Shown here piece by piece: positions 24,982-35,350 of a DNA stretch of 64,000 bases (position 1 is the first letter of the stretch; each line of letters opens with the position of its first letter). The stretch comes from Dermatophagoides farinae (taxonomy: Eukaryota; Arthropoda; Arachnida; Sarcoptiformes; Pyroglyphidae): positions 1,035,001-1,099,000 of the forward strand of contig NC_134684.1 of the NCBI RefSeq assembly GCF_024713945.1, read 5' to 3'. The translations under genes and the position numbers were made by a program. The notes beneath the pieces were generated by a model. That model had not been told where the DNA came from. It worked only from the letters and a program-made list of their open reading frames with translations, and ran no database searches.

Positions 24982-27888
24982 TTATTCATCCGATGAATGT
25001 TGCTGTTCCATTTCAAGATCAAACCATTTAGTAATGGGAAGTTTAGCATCCAAATAATCACTAAAATACATTTCAACGTGACCAATGATTGATTTATTTT
25101 TTTTGAACAAACTTTCCGATCGGCTCAATACAACCAATTTGATTGATTCGAGTTCAATATCAAGATCCAATAGAAATCTGTATGTAAACAGAAAAAAAAT
25201 TATATGTAAAATGTTTATAAATAAAAATTTTTGCAAATAAATAAAAAAAACCTTTCTTCATAAACTGGATTACAGGTATTTTTTATCGTTACGGATTTAT
25301 TTCGTTTATCTTGTTTTGATTTAAATCGATCAGGTTGTGTATAAATTTTCACATATGAATCTGGTGGTCTTTCATCTTTTTTCGGTAGATACCTGTGTTT
25401 TTTTTTTTGTAATGAATGAATGAATGATGTAAAAATGTCTAATCATTGTCAATGAAAAACCAATTATTACCTAGCTTTATGGGCAATAATCTCCCATTTC
25501 GGTTCATCATGATGATCTTTTTGATCTAATTTATTAATTGTTATTTTGAGCATCGGTGCATTTGAATGTAATGAGCTCAATGTACTTGATGTTGTTGAAA
25601 ATGTCAAACTTGTTGAATCTTCGTGGTTTGATGAATAATTGTTGTTGTTGTTTTGAGTTTGTTGTTGCTGTTCTTGTTGTTGAATCAACGGTTTGATTAT
25701 ATCTGCAAATTCTAGATTTTTTAAATCTTCAGCCCTGAAAAGAAAAAGAAAAAAAAACGTGAAAATTTTCATCAATGCACAATTAAAATCAACAGCGCTT
25801 ACCCATGTTGTTGATTATAATGTTTTTGTAGCTGTCGTTGGCCAATATCCATAACATCATAATTTAGGCCACTAATCTTTGCAATAGGTTCAACTGTTCC
25901 TTTCACCAAATCTTCCATTGCTGGAATAGTATTGGTAGGTTCTTCATTTTGCGTTGTTGTTGTTGTGGTGGTGGTGGTGGTGATGGTAGTTCATCACAAA
26001 CCATTTTTGCCTGTTTGGTTGTCGGTGATGCCAGAAACCAAAGTGAAAATATACCATGTAATTCAAAACTATAATTATGAGTTCGAATAATCAACGGTTC
26101 ATCGTATGTCATATTTTTTAATTTTGTTAATGTTTCCATTTTGATGCTTGTATCACCAAGTTTTCTATTACTTTTCGTATCGGTTATTTCGATATATAAT
26201 TCATTTTCCGGATCAAATTGATCGACAAGAAAATTGAAATTTTCTTCCCACACTGGATTGGCAGTGAATGTTTTCACAATACTTTTTTCAATCTGTTTAT
26301 TCAATCGAAATGTAACCTGTGGACTTGGTTCACCAATCGATTTTGCTAATGATGGTAAATTTTTCAAACTATCCAAATATATCAAAAGACATGCAATTGA
26401 ACCACAAGGATGTTGTTGTACATTATCACCGTATTCCGTTTTAAGCAAACGACATTCTTTCAATTGATTGTGAAGATTTTCCATCGAATGTTCCAATCGA
26501 AACCATGTTGCTCGAACATGGATTCTACCGGTTTTCGTATCCTTTAGATTGACCCAAGCATCAATCATACCATCTTGCATTATTGTTTCGATTGGAAATG
26601 AAACACGGCCAAGAAAATCATCTTTACTTCCTTGATCTTCATCCATTACTTCTAGATCGATACTTTGTGTAGAAAAAAATGCTAATGTTTCACAGATGAA
26701 ACTCCATTTTGGATTGATTGTATTATAAATGGTTGCCGTTTTATATTCTTGATTGCCGATAATAATGTTCACATATGGATCACTTTTACCAAGGCCAAGC
26801 ATTCCAACATCAGCTTTTTTCAAATGTCTTGCTTCTATAACTTCAAATCGTACAACACCCAGTGGCTGTGTAAATCTAATCAATTGACCTTTAAGATCAC
26901 TGACCAATGGACAGACGAATTTATTCGGAAGAACCATCATTTTACCAATCTGTTCTTTTATAGAATTACGAAGAAATTCACTAAGGCCAGGAAAATCAAG
27001 TACATCGGCAACATTGGTGAAATTGAATTCTATGACCGGATTTTTGAGGAAATAAATCGATACACTGCCAATCAATGGCATATCTTTTATCAATGGTTTC
27101 ATTTCCACACGAACAATACCGTAGAGCTGAAAATCTTTAATACCAGCATTAAGGCCTTTTATTCGTACTTGAATATCACAATTTCCTGCATATATTAGTT
27201 CAAGATCAAGGAATGATTTCATCACGAGATGTATTTTCATCATAACATTTAACACTGCCAAGTCTCAATGGCTAAAAACGAAACAATATGAATCATTAAT
27301 TGAATGAAAGAAAAAAACAAAAACTAACTACTACTAACCACAGTACCAAGATCAATTTTTTCAAAACGAAATCCTTTACAATAATCAGGCATAACATCAT
27401 CAATGTTTTGTTCGACTTTATTTTTCAGCAAATTTTTCACATATTCACCAAGAAAAGGCCACATTTGTTTGAATATTCGATTTATCCATTCGGCTCGTTC
27501 CGTGTCCTAAATACATATGGAAATTTTCAACATATTTTACATTGATAAAAAAATAAATTACCGGAAACAGGACCCAGCCAGGTAAATCTTGTACAGAATA
27601 TTTTACAATATTTTTTTCATCAGCAGCGACCGCACGTTCAAATTGTAGCCGTCGTTGTTGTAAAAGGCGATTCTTATCACGTACGATCCACATGAATGCC
27701 GTCACAGATAGCCACCATGTACTCATATTTGTATAGCCAATAAGATAGCCAAATAACATGCAGCCAAATAATTTGCCAAATTTTTTGGCCATTGGTATAA
27801 GATCAACATCATCATCTTGTTTATTAGTATTTTTTTCAATCGGTTTCGTTGATGAAGAAACGGTAACGGATGTATTTTCTTCGGTCAT
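24982..27888 (-). CDS. ESYT2: Extended synaptotagmin (ER-plasma membrane tether)
   Basis: ER-anchored lipid-transfer tether that binds the plasma membrane through C2 domains. Exons: 27888-27562, 27506-27339, 27271-25803, 25734-25471, 25392-25252, 25177-24982; about 854 aa. Parts in order: hydrophobic ER hairpin (about residues 40-75), SMP lipid-binding domain (DTERAEWINRIFKQMWPFLG through VLPNKFVCPLVSD), C2A with FEVIEARHLKKADV and GKSDPYV, C2B with IYLDSLKNLPS and NPVWEENF, a Gln/Ser linker, and C2C (DSYVKIYTQPD, NPVYEER, FDLEMEQ). Exon 3 changes frame twice, about one extra base at 27210/27211 and about one missing base within 25953-25985; the two cancel. ESYT1, 2 and 3 are not distinguished with certainty by eye; one SMP and three C2 domains fit ESYT2/3. 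Confidence 0.9.
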
Positions 27889-28819
27889 TTTCACATAGAT
27901 CACAAATTTGAATGTGTTTCAATTAGACATTGATTAATTTGTTGTTGAAGTTCAAAAATTAAATTAAATGCACAATCTGTAAATGCCAGAATGAAGATCA
28001 AATAAATTCGAATCAATCGATCCAGAAAACAATTTTAAATCATCTATATGCACTGTACTATAATTTAGGATTGTCTATTATTTCACTATTTAATATCCAA
28101 AATGATGATTTGGAGTTGCTCGTCTTTCTTCTCAAACACACACACACCGACAAATATACAAAATAAATGTTGACAAAAAAAAACAAAAATATCCCAAAAC
28201 ACGCATACACACAATTCTAAAGACATAGAAATGTTGATGATGATGATGATGATATATCGTTTGTTTGTTCGTCGTCAATCACCAGAAAAATTTGTATATA
28301 AAAAACGATTCGGTTTTTTTCCGACATATATCCGTTGGACACACATAACACACATTATACAATACAATGCATGATTCCTATGATTCTCTTTTTTGTTTGT
28401 TCGATATCAATTTGTTGTGAAAAAAAATGCATAGGTCATACCTGATTGATTTTTTTTTCTTTTTTTTTTTGATTGAATATCAAATAAAATATCAAATAAT
28501 TATTCGAATATGATTCGTGATCAGGTGGGAAATTCTTTAGGTTAATTTAATGCAAATAAGGTGTGTGTGTGTGTGCGTAGTTACATGAGCAAAATCCACT
28601 TATTAGATGCAAATAATAATAATCTGATGCTATTGCTTTATCCTTATAAAAATATACCACACATGAATCATCATCTATTTGAATGGTACTTTTAAATTAA
28701 TTTATCGAATCAAATGATTCGAATCTTGAAATTGTTATTTTTTTTAAATCAGTTATAATTATCATCTTTGATTGATTATATACATTAATTAATTATGATG
28801 ATGATTATGATGATTATTT
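27889..28819. other. Spacer upstream of ESYT
   Basis: 931 bp, AT-rich, with CA runs (about 28138-28148), a GAT run (about 28235-28252), T runs and a GT run near 28562. No gene seen; should hold the ESYT promoter and the 3' UTR of the next minus-strand gene. Confidence 0.55.
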
Positions 28820-29604
28820 TTATGTTTTTTTCGTTGATTCTCGTCGTTTGGTTTCGGCATCTAATAATAGCTGTAATAATCGATCATTCGTTTCGGCCGA
28901 TATATTCAATGGATTCATGAATTCAGATATTCGTTGAAATTTAAACATTGATTTCAATGTTTCAAGTGTTTGTTTTTCTTTCACATTTTCTTGCTGTTGT
29001 TGTTCATCCGATTCAGATACAAGCAATCGATTGCTATCGAATGAATTGACCAATAATTGCATTTCTCTGATTAATGTCAACATTATGTTCATGGATTTTT
29101 CATTCAATTCGGATAGATCAGCAAGCTGACCACGGAGCAATTGTGCAATGAAACGATAAACATGAGCATATTCATTGTCATTGTCATCAAATGATTTGGC
29201 TTTCATCATCATGATGTCAGCGAATGTTGTGTTGAAAAATTCACATTTATAATGTTGTTTCAAATTCAACAGATTGGAAATCCTATCATAATGATAAAAA
29301 ATTGAATAATACCAAGTCATAAAATTCAAAATGGCTTTACATTTTTTTTTACTTACGAATCGCCTAAACAACCAGCCGAATCGGTTGACTTTCGATAGTT
29401 GTTCAATATTTTTTCAATTTTTTCTACACCATAATCGGCCAATGGAGATTGAGCTAGACGTTCTTCGTCAATCGATTCGAATCCATTGGCTACCAGTAAT
29501 TTATATAATTCAATTTTTTCACTGTCATAAAATGGTGATATGGTTTAATGTTTAGGTTTAAAAATAAAATTTCAATTATTTTACCTGATATTCAATTCTT
29601 CCAT
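28820..29604 (-). CDS. Unrecognised 215-aa helical protein
   Basis: I do not recognise this family. Exons 29604-29585, 29521-29357 and 29282-28820 join in phases 2 and 2 to give 215 aa. The first exon has only six full codons (MEELNI). The sequence is rich in Glu, Lys, Leu and Asn and looks mainly helical: EKIELYKLLVANGFESIDEE near the start, then VEKIEKILNNYRKS, HVYRFIAQLLRGQLADL and NEKSMNIMLTLIREMQ. No signal peptide, membrane segment or metal motif is visible. Non-repetitive exon sequence, frame closure over three exons and consensus splice sites support a real gene. Confidence 0.62.
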
Positions 29605-29893
29605 TTCGAGATCAAGTTCTTTTGAACACCTTAATCACATGGACAAACATGTAAATTCGAATACACCAGGTGGCGACACTATTAATGAGGTGTGAAAATT
29701 ACATTTCATTTCGATGATATCAATATCTGTGGCTATTTTATGAAGAAGAACCACTATTTCAAAGTGAATCAAATTTTATTTTAGAAAGAAAAAATAAACC
29801 ATAAATGATTATTAATAAAATGAATGAGAGTGGGATGATGGGGAAAACCAAAAAAAAAAAAAAAATCATTGAATATGTCAATTTCTTGCAATC

Positions 29894-31856
29894 TTAATAT
29901 CTACGATTATTATTATAATAACCGCCGCCGCCACCACCACCACCACCATGGCCACGTGGATTCATGTCAGAAGAATGATTTAGCCGCGATGATGACATCG
30001 ATCCACTGGTACCACCACCGATACTGCTTGATAATATCCGTGGTGTTGTATGATGACCACCACCGATACTGCTTGATAATATCCGTGGTGTTGTATGATG
30101 ATCATAACCAGTGGAAGAATTCCATCCACGATTATCGGCGCCGATACTGCTTGACAAACCAGTTGTCATCCATGAATCCAGTGATGGTTGCCAGCTTTTA
30201 TTGCCCAAATCAGAATATCGATGATCAGGTCGGCTGCCAGTATCATAGCTATTACGACCACCAGTAATCGAACCAAATGATGATCGTGGATTCATTTTTC
30301 GTTCCATTGGACTTTCTCGAGAATCATACCTACGAATTGAATTAAATTCGCGTCTGTAATTTCAAAAAGTTAATAATTGGAAACAAAAAAAATTTTTTTT
30401 TCAATGACATACCTATTATTATAATCATCATAACGTTTCTCTTCATGATGCATAAATGGGCTTCCATCATCGAAGGATCCTCCTCCCACATTACGTTTGA
30501 TCATCGAACGAATCCGGTGTGGTGGGCCTGTTTTATCTTCAGATCTTAAATCACCAACAATAGCACTGCTACCACCACCACCACCACGTTCGAATTCAAA
30601 TCTTGATTTCTGTTCAATTTTAAAATATTCTGCTTTTTCTTGTTCAAAACGTAAACGTTCCATTTTCAATTTTTGTCTTTCACGATCCAAACGTGATGAT
30701 CCTCCATCTCGTTCATTGTTTCGTCTATCATGATGATGGCTACCTGATGATGATAATCGTATGGGTGGTGTCCGTCTCAATTTTGATGGTAATGAGGTTC
30801 GATGTTGAGGACGATGAAATGAACCACCACGTGTATTTGGTCGAAAAGATGAAGTAGGTGGCCGTTTTGGTATTGGTGGTTTTCGCTATATATTTTCGAG
30901 AATCTCTGAAGCCTATTTTTTCGAGTTTTTTACCATCACTATCCTTATCATCTGGCCGTTCCTATAAAAATATATCAATAGAAGAGAAGCAGATTTTTTT
31001 TTGTTTGTTTTTCATTGATGAACGATGATCAAATTATATGAATTTACTTTGAACAATTCAATTTTGCTTCCACGAAAATCCGTTTTGTTCAATTTATCCA
31101 GACATCGTTGCGCTTGATCATGTGATTCCAATTTGACAAAACCAAGTAATGAATTGTTGTTGCCACGTATTATTTTGATGGCCAATACTTTTCCATGTTT
31201 GGAGAATATCTCTTCCAAGTGGGTGGATTTTGTGCCTACTGGCACGCCACTTACCCATAGATAACGTGTTTTGGCGAGATCAACTTTTTTCGAACGTGGT
31301 TTTGGATCACGTGCTGGGCTGTTGACAATCGAATCGAATCGTATTAATTAGGTAAAAATTGTATTGTTTTCTTTATATTTTTTTTGAAAGACAAATTATA
31401 TATCTTTTTAGTAGAAATTCACCTTTTTCTTCGAACATTATTTCGATTTGTTGTTGATGATGACGATGATGATTTCTTTTTACTGTCATTATTTTTCGTT
31501 GTTGTTGATGATGATGATGATGAATTTTCCACTTTTTTTGATTGAGAATCCGATTTTGATGATGATTGTTGTTGCTGCTGCTGTTTACGTTTTCTGCGAT
31601 CATCATTATTGACGATTTCTTCTTCATTATCATCACTTTGACCATCATCAGCATTTTCTATTTCTTCCATCTCCTCTTCATTATCATCATCGTCATCATT
31701 TCTGCTTTGATAATCATCGGATTCATTTTCAATATCGCTTGGAACATCGTCATCCATAATAAATGATTGATCATCATTTTTCGTATTACCATTTCTACTG
31801 CCACCACCACCACCACCATCATTAGAATATTCTTCATCATCATCATATGAAGCCAT
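29894..31856 (-). CDS. SAFB-like RNA-binding protein, copy 2
   Basis: Second gene with the SAFB layout. Exons 31856-31423, 31318-31048, 30885-30413 and 30353-29894 close in frame at 545 aa. Parts: very acidic Asp/Glu/Ser N-terminus (1-145), one RRM (about 162-235; YLWVSGV as RNP2, LLGFVKLES as RNP1), Arg/Pro-rich linker, charged helix (about 300-335, RLDRERQKLKMERLRFEQEK), then a Gly/Ser/Arg-rich tail ending NNNRRY. No SAP domain is visible. The tail has two identical 45-bp copies coding HHTTPRILSSSIGGG. A further 28-bp exon-like piece at 30961-30934 (ERPDDKDSD, after a good acceptor) breaks the frame if included. The RRM is closer to SAFB than that of copy 1. Confidence 0.82.
30011..30100 (-). 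repeat. Exact 45-bp tandem duplication in coding sequence
   Basis: 30011-30055 and 30056-30100 are identical. Each encodes 15 residues (HHTTPRILSSSIGGG on the minus strand), so the frame of SAFB-like copy 2 is kept. Identity without any substitution suggests a recent event. Confidence 0.92.
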
Positions 31857-32600
31857 GTTGTTGTTTATTGGTTATTCTTTTTCTTCTTCTTTTTGGTCTC
31901 TGAAAGAATATTTTCGTTCTTTTTATTTGTCAAAAGTATATAGAGTATATATAGAAGATAATAAGAGATTTTTGTTTATGATTGATTTTTATTAAGAAAA
32001 AAAAATTTTTTTAATTTGATTTGGTCGTTTTTTTTAATTGGATGCGACCATACCCCACCAATGGATCGAATCTTCATTCATAGTAGTCATCATTATCACA
32101 TTAAATAAAACGTGCATCGAATATTCTTCGAATATTCTGTAAATAGGAAATATTCTTTACCCGAATTGAATTGAATGAATTTCTTTACACATTTAGTGGT
32201 GGTGAAAAACATTTTTTACTTCAAGAGATTTTTTCTTTCTTTCTTTTGCTATCGATTTTCAGTCATTAATATTTTCACTTTGCTCTATATTATCTTAATA
32301 TAATAGGCTTTCTAATTACGTAGACACCACACACACAATATTGGTTTTTTGTGAAATTTAAAACAAAAATCATAATGATTAGGTAATCGAATTATTATTT
32401 TTGATTATATATTTTTTTTAATTTGAATCTTTTTTTTAATGATGATAAAAAAAGTGACTTACCTTAATTATTATAATAATATATTCACATTACCGCTGAA
32501 AATAAAATGTGCAGTTGGCGTGCTCTCTTCTCGAACAATAAAATCAAAAACACACCACACACACACACACAAAAACTCAATCGAAACCTTTGTCATTTGG
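31857..32600. other. Spacer upstream of SAFB-like copy 2
   Basis: About 740 bp of AT-rich sequence with a short CA run near 32551. It should hold the SAFB-like copy 2 promoter. No gene seen. Confidence 0.55.
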
Positions 32601-33501
32601 CAACTATTTCTACATGTCTAAACCACATGAATCGATTTGGATTTACATTTTCGATGAATTTTTTTTTACTGATATTATCATGATTTAACATGAATGATAA
32701 TTTCTTTTTTTTAGAATTCATAAATAAAAGAATACTGATAACCATTCCTAGCTGTATCTTCGGTTTTGCTTTATCATCTTTATTTGACAAATTACTTGAC
32801 TTGTCTTTATTCCTAATCTGGACAATTATAACGATAATGACCAATTTTCTGGCAACCAAAGCATCTAATTTTCTCTTTTTCTTTCTTCTTCTTAGCTATA
32901 GAGAGCTAACACATTCTGCATACTGTCTGAATCGTTTGATTTTTGCATTTTATGAACACTTCTGACTAACGATTCCAGTTGCTCTAATGTTATGTCTTTT
33001 CCGGTTATCATCTTTGTGTAGTTTTAACACACTACATTTAACTTCATCATTAAATTTAGCTGGTAAAATCGACAGAATTTTTGAACATAGCTCTGAGCTT
33101 GTTTTTAATACTCCTCTAGCTTTTAGTTCATCATTAATTCTTCGTACTTGACTGAATATTGCTTCTATATCTTCGGACCAAGATATCTCGTAAAATTTTT
33201 GCAATAAACTTTCAGTTGATTTACTTGAGCACCCTCTATGAAATTATATTAATTTATCCATCATTTGCTTAGCTGAATTGCAACCAGAAATTCGATGAAA
33301 ATTTGTTTCATCGACCGTTCTTACTATAAACGCCATGGCCATGAATTTACTTGGATCTTCTGCGTCGTTGATGTTATTGTTCACAACGTATTTCCATAAA
33401 TTTTTTCCTTTCATGGTCAATTCTATTTCCATAGCCCAACGATGAAAATTAGAATCGTTTAAAATAGTAATGTCAGTCAGTTCTTGCGTTACAGAGCCCA
33501 T
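32601..33501 (-). mobile_element. Ty1/copia gag fossil
   Basis: Minus-strand remnant of a Ty1/copia LTR retrotransposon gag. Seen are the gag N-terminal signature (NFHRWAMEIELTMKGKNLW, about 33450-33390), a middle segment (FYEISWSEDIEAIF) and a CCHC zinc knuckle region near 32805-32860. No integrase, protease or reverse transcriptase part was found in the window, and no LTR pair could be defined by eye. It is broken, with more than one break, and reduced to the gag region. Confidence 0.72.
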
Positions 33502-34083
33502 TTACCTTTTAGAATTCACAAATAAAAGAATAGATGAATAAACAATTTAGAAGGCTTTTTAATAATAATAATTCATTGACTTCTTGTTCTATATATTTAT
33601 AATTAACTTGATCAATTAATCATTTCAACAACTCAACACTTTTGATGATATCGTTTCCAGAATATTACTGATTTAAAGTTTAAATCTTCATAGATAAACC
33701 TTAAATCAATTTTCGAAACTTAATACGGCAAATAGAATAGAATTTGCTGAGTTTTTTTATTTTTTTAATTAAATTTTCGCTAATTTTGCATGTAATAAAT
33801 GAGTGAGTGTGAGAACGTTTTTTTCGAACTTCTTTTCGAACAAAAAAGCATAAATTTTACTTAGATTCCCTTTCTATTATGGTTAATGTCCTTTTGTTTT
33901 ATACTTGTGTACTTTATTTTTATTTATTTGTACTTGTGCTTCCTTGCGACTTGTAATTTATCAGGTTATGGGCTCACAAGATTCTACGCACACTACTTCT
34001 TGCATCTTAACCGACTCGACATATTCTAGAATCTAGATGGATGTTTGAGATCAAATGTGTCTTAAGAAGTCAAGATCTATGGG
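33502..34083. other. Spacer between the two gag fossils
   Basis: AT-rich and non-coding. It may include untranslated retroelement sequence, but no terminal repeat was identified. Confidence 0.4.
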
Positions 34084-34380
34084 ATGTTTAGAAAGCTTAT
34101 TTTGTTTCATGATGGAACATCGACTAAATCGATTGCGAAATTGAAGCAAAAATTTTATGAAATTTCATGGACTGGAAACGTAAGAGAAACGTTTAGCGAA
34201 ATTAGAAAAGTTGCAGCTGAGTTAATTGGTCGTGAATGCTCCAGAATCGGAAGAGAGCATTGTATCAAAAGCGCTTTCAAAATACTACCGGTGGAATTTG
34301 AAGCAGGCTTACGTCTGACCATGAGCTGACATTGGAACAACTTGAAACAATTCTAAGGTGTAAATTTTGATTTTTTTTTC
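34084..34380 (+). mobile_element. Second Ty1/copia gag fossil, opposite orientation
   Basis: A plus-strand segment resembles the middle of the copia gag (KQKFYEISWTGNVRETFSEI, then ILPVEFEAGL). It corresponds to part of the fossil at 32.6-33.5 kb but is clearly diverged from it, so the two derive from different insertions or an old duplication with inversion. Short, broken, with no other element parts seen. Confidence 0.62.
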
Positions 34381-34383
34381 ATT

Positions 34384-34647
34384 GTCATCATTTTTCTAAA
34401 TTATCACAGCGTCAAGAAAAAATAAAAAATGATTCTGTAAATATGATTTTTCAATTTTCGAATATGTAGAATCAACATTAATGTCAGCAACCGTTGTTTT
34501 TAATCAACGTAAAGGTCGCATTCAGAATTTCGGTTTTCGCTATTTTTGTCTTTCGCTATTTTGGATTGATATCTTTTTTTTGTTGATTAGATTTAAATTT
34601 AGATGATTTTATTTAAAAGTCGGTTTATCCATGATTTGTAACAAGTG
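34384..34647. other. Upstream module of tRNA unit 1
   Basis: Includes two copies of a 16-bp motif TTTCGCTATTTTTGTC/TTTCGCTATTTTGGAT near 34544-34568 and the segment GATATC...AGATTTAAATTTAGA. The same module occurs before tRNA unit 2 about 296 bp downstream. Confidence 0.6.
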
Positions 34648-34683
34648 AGCAGAGTGGCGCAGCGGAAGCGTGCTGGGCCCATA
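34648..34683 (+). pseudogene. Orphan 5' half of initiator tRNA-Met (unit 1)
   Basis: 36 nt identical to the 5' half (positions 1-37, ending with anticodon CAT and A37) of the complete copy at 34945. It is followed by sequence resembling the insert of unit 2 (TCGTTGAATCAG... against TCGTTGAGTCGA...), but no 3' half follows. It has an A box and no B box. Confidence 0.8.
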
Positions 34684-34794
34684 GGATTCTGTGAAGTATT
34701 CGTTGAATCAGTTGATTCTTTGGCTATTTCATACTGTTACATTTTTTAGTGATATTATCATCGAATATTTCTTTTAATGCTCTTTTCGTATAAT

Positions 34795-34860
34795 TTTCAT
34801 TCGCTATTTTTGTCTTTCGCTCTTTTTGTCTTTCGCTATTTTTGACTTTCGCTGTTTTGG
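34795..34860 (+). repeat. 16-18 bp minisatellite upstream of tRNA unit 2
   Basis: Four imperfect copies of TTTCGCTATTTTTGTC-like sequence. The module upstream of unit 1 has only two to three, so copy number changed after or during the unit duplication. Confidence 0.65.
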
Positions 34861-34944
34861 ATCGATATCTTTTTTCGTCGAATAGATTTAAATTTAGACA
34901 TGATGCTATGCAAAACTCGATTTTTCTGGATTTCACTATAAGCG

Positions 34945-35085
34945 AGCAGAGTGGCGCAGCGGAAGCGTGCTGGGCCCATAAATCCGGAAGTGGTCGTTGA
35001 GTCGATGTTTCTTCGATTCTTCGGTTCTTTCTATCTTTCTTCCATTGATACCCAGAGGTCCGTGGATCGAAACCACGCTCTGCTA
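34945..35085 (+). tRNA. Initiator tRNA-Met(CAT) with a 69-nt insert at position 37/38
   Basis: 5' part 34945-34980 and 3' part 35050-35085 together form a 72-nt initiator tRNA-Met: acceptor stem AGCAGAG/CTCTGCT pairs perfectly, A1-T72 is the eukaryotic initiator pair, the anticodon stem CTGGG/CCCAG carries the initiator GGG-CCC pairs around loop CCCATAA, the T stem CGTGG/CCACG pairs and the loop is ATCGAAA. A box (TGGCGCAGCGG) and B box (GGATCGAAACC) are intact and TTTTT follows at 35086-35090 as a Pol III terminator. The insert 34981-35049 sits exactly between A37 and A38, the standard place of eukaryotic tRNA introns. Either an intron-bearing initiator tRNA gene or a pseudogene with a coincidental insert. 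Confidence 0.78.
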
Positions 35086-35095
35086 TTTTTGCATT

Positions 35096-35205
35096 TTTGA
35101 CGTTGATTTTTTGACCCTTAGGATCCGGAAGTGTTCGTTGAATCAAAGATTCTTTCTTTTTCTCTTATAAACACAGAGGTCGTGGATCGAAACCACGCTC
35201 TGCTA
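35096..35205 (+). pseudogene. tRNA-Met unit 3: insert plus 3' half
   Basis: Sequence like the unit 2 insert (GGATCCGGAAGTGTTCGTTG, from about 35121) runs into a 3' half near 35171-35205 (ACAGAGGTCGTGGATCGAAA then CCACGCTCTGCTA). The T stem is one base shorter than in unit 2 and no complete 5' half precedes it. Confidence 0.7.
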
Positions 35206-35220
35206 CATTTTTGCTTCCGG

Positions 35221-35350
35221 TCGTTTGATAGGTATCGGTAATTTACATTTTTGATGGATCCAAGCAAGTAATTGCTGCTGAATCAATGATTCTTTGATTC
35301 TTTGATAATCCAATGACAAACACGTGGATTGAAACCACGCTCTGCTACAA
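35221..35350 (+). pseudogene. Unit 4: POMK-derived fragment fused to a tRNA-Met 3' end
   Basis: 35236-35290 closely matches POMK coding sequence at 35631-35684 (shared core ATTTACATTTTTGATG), and 35305-35325 matches 35731-35752 (ATCCAATGACAAACA). It then passes into ACGTGGATTGAAACCACGCT, a tRNA-Met 3' end, without a 5' half. A third short copy of GTATCGGTAATTTACATTTT lies near 35376-35395. Confidence 0.65.

Noticed and set aside
31373-31846. Met-, Lys- and His-rich minus-strand frames overlapping the N-terminus of SAFB-like copy 2
   Set aside because: Alternate-frame translations of its GAT repeats.
34724-35146. 140-codon minus-strand open frame (contains RGFDPRTSGYQ)
   Set aside because: It runs antisense through the tRNA-Met copies; peptides like GFDPRTS are typical artefacts of translating tRNA genes backwards.
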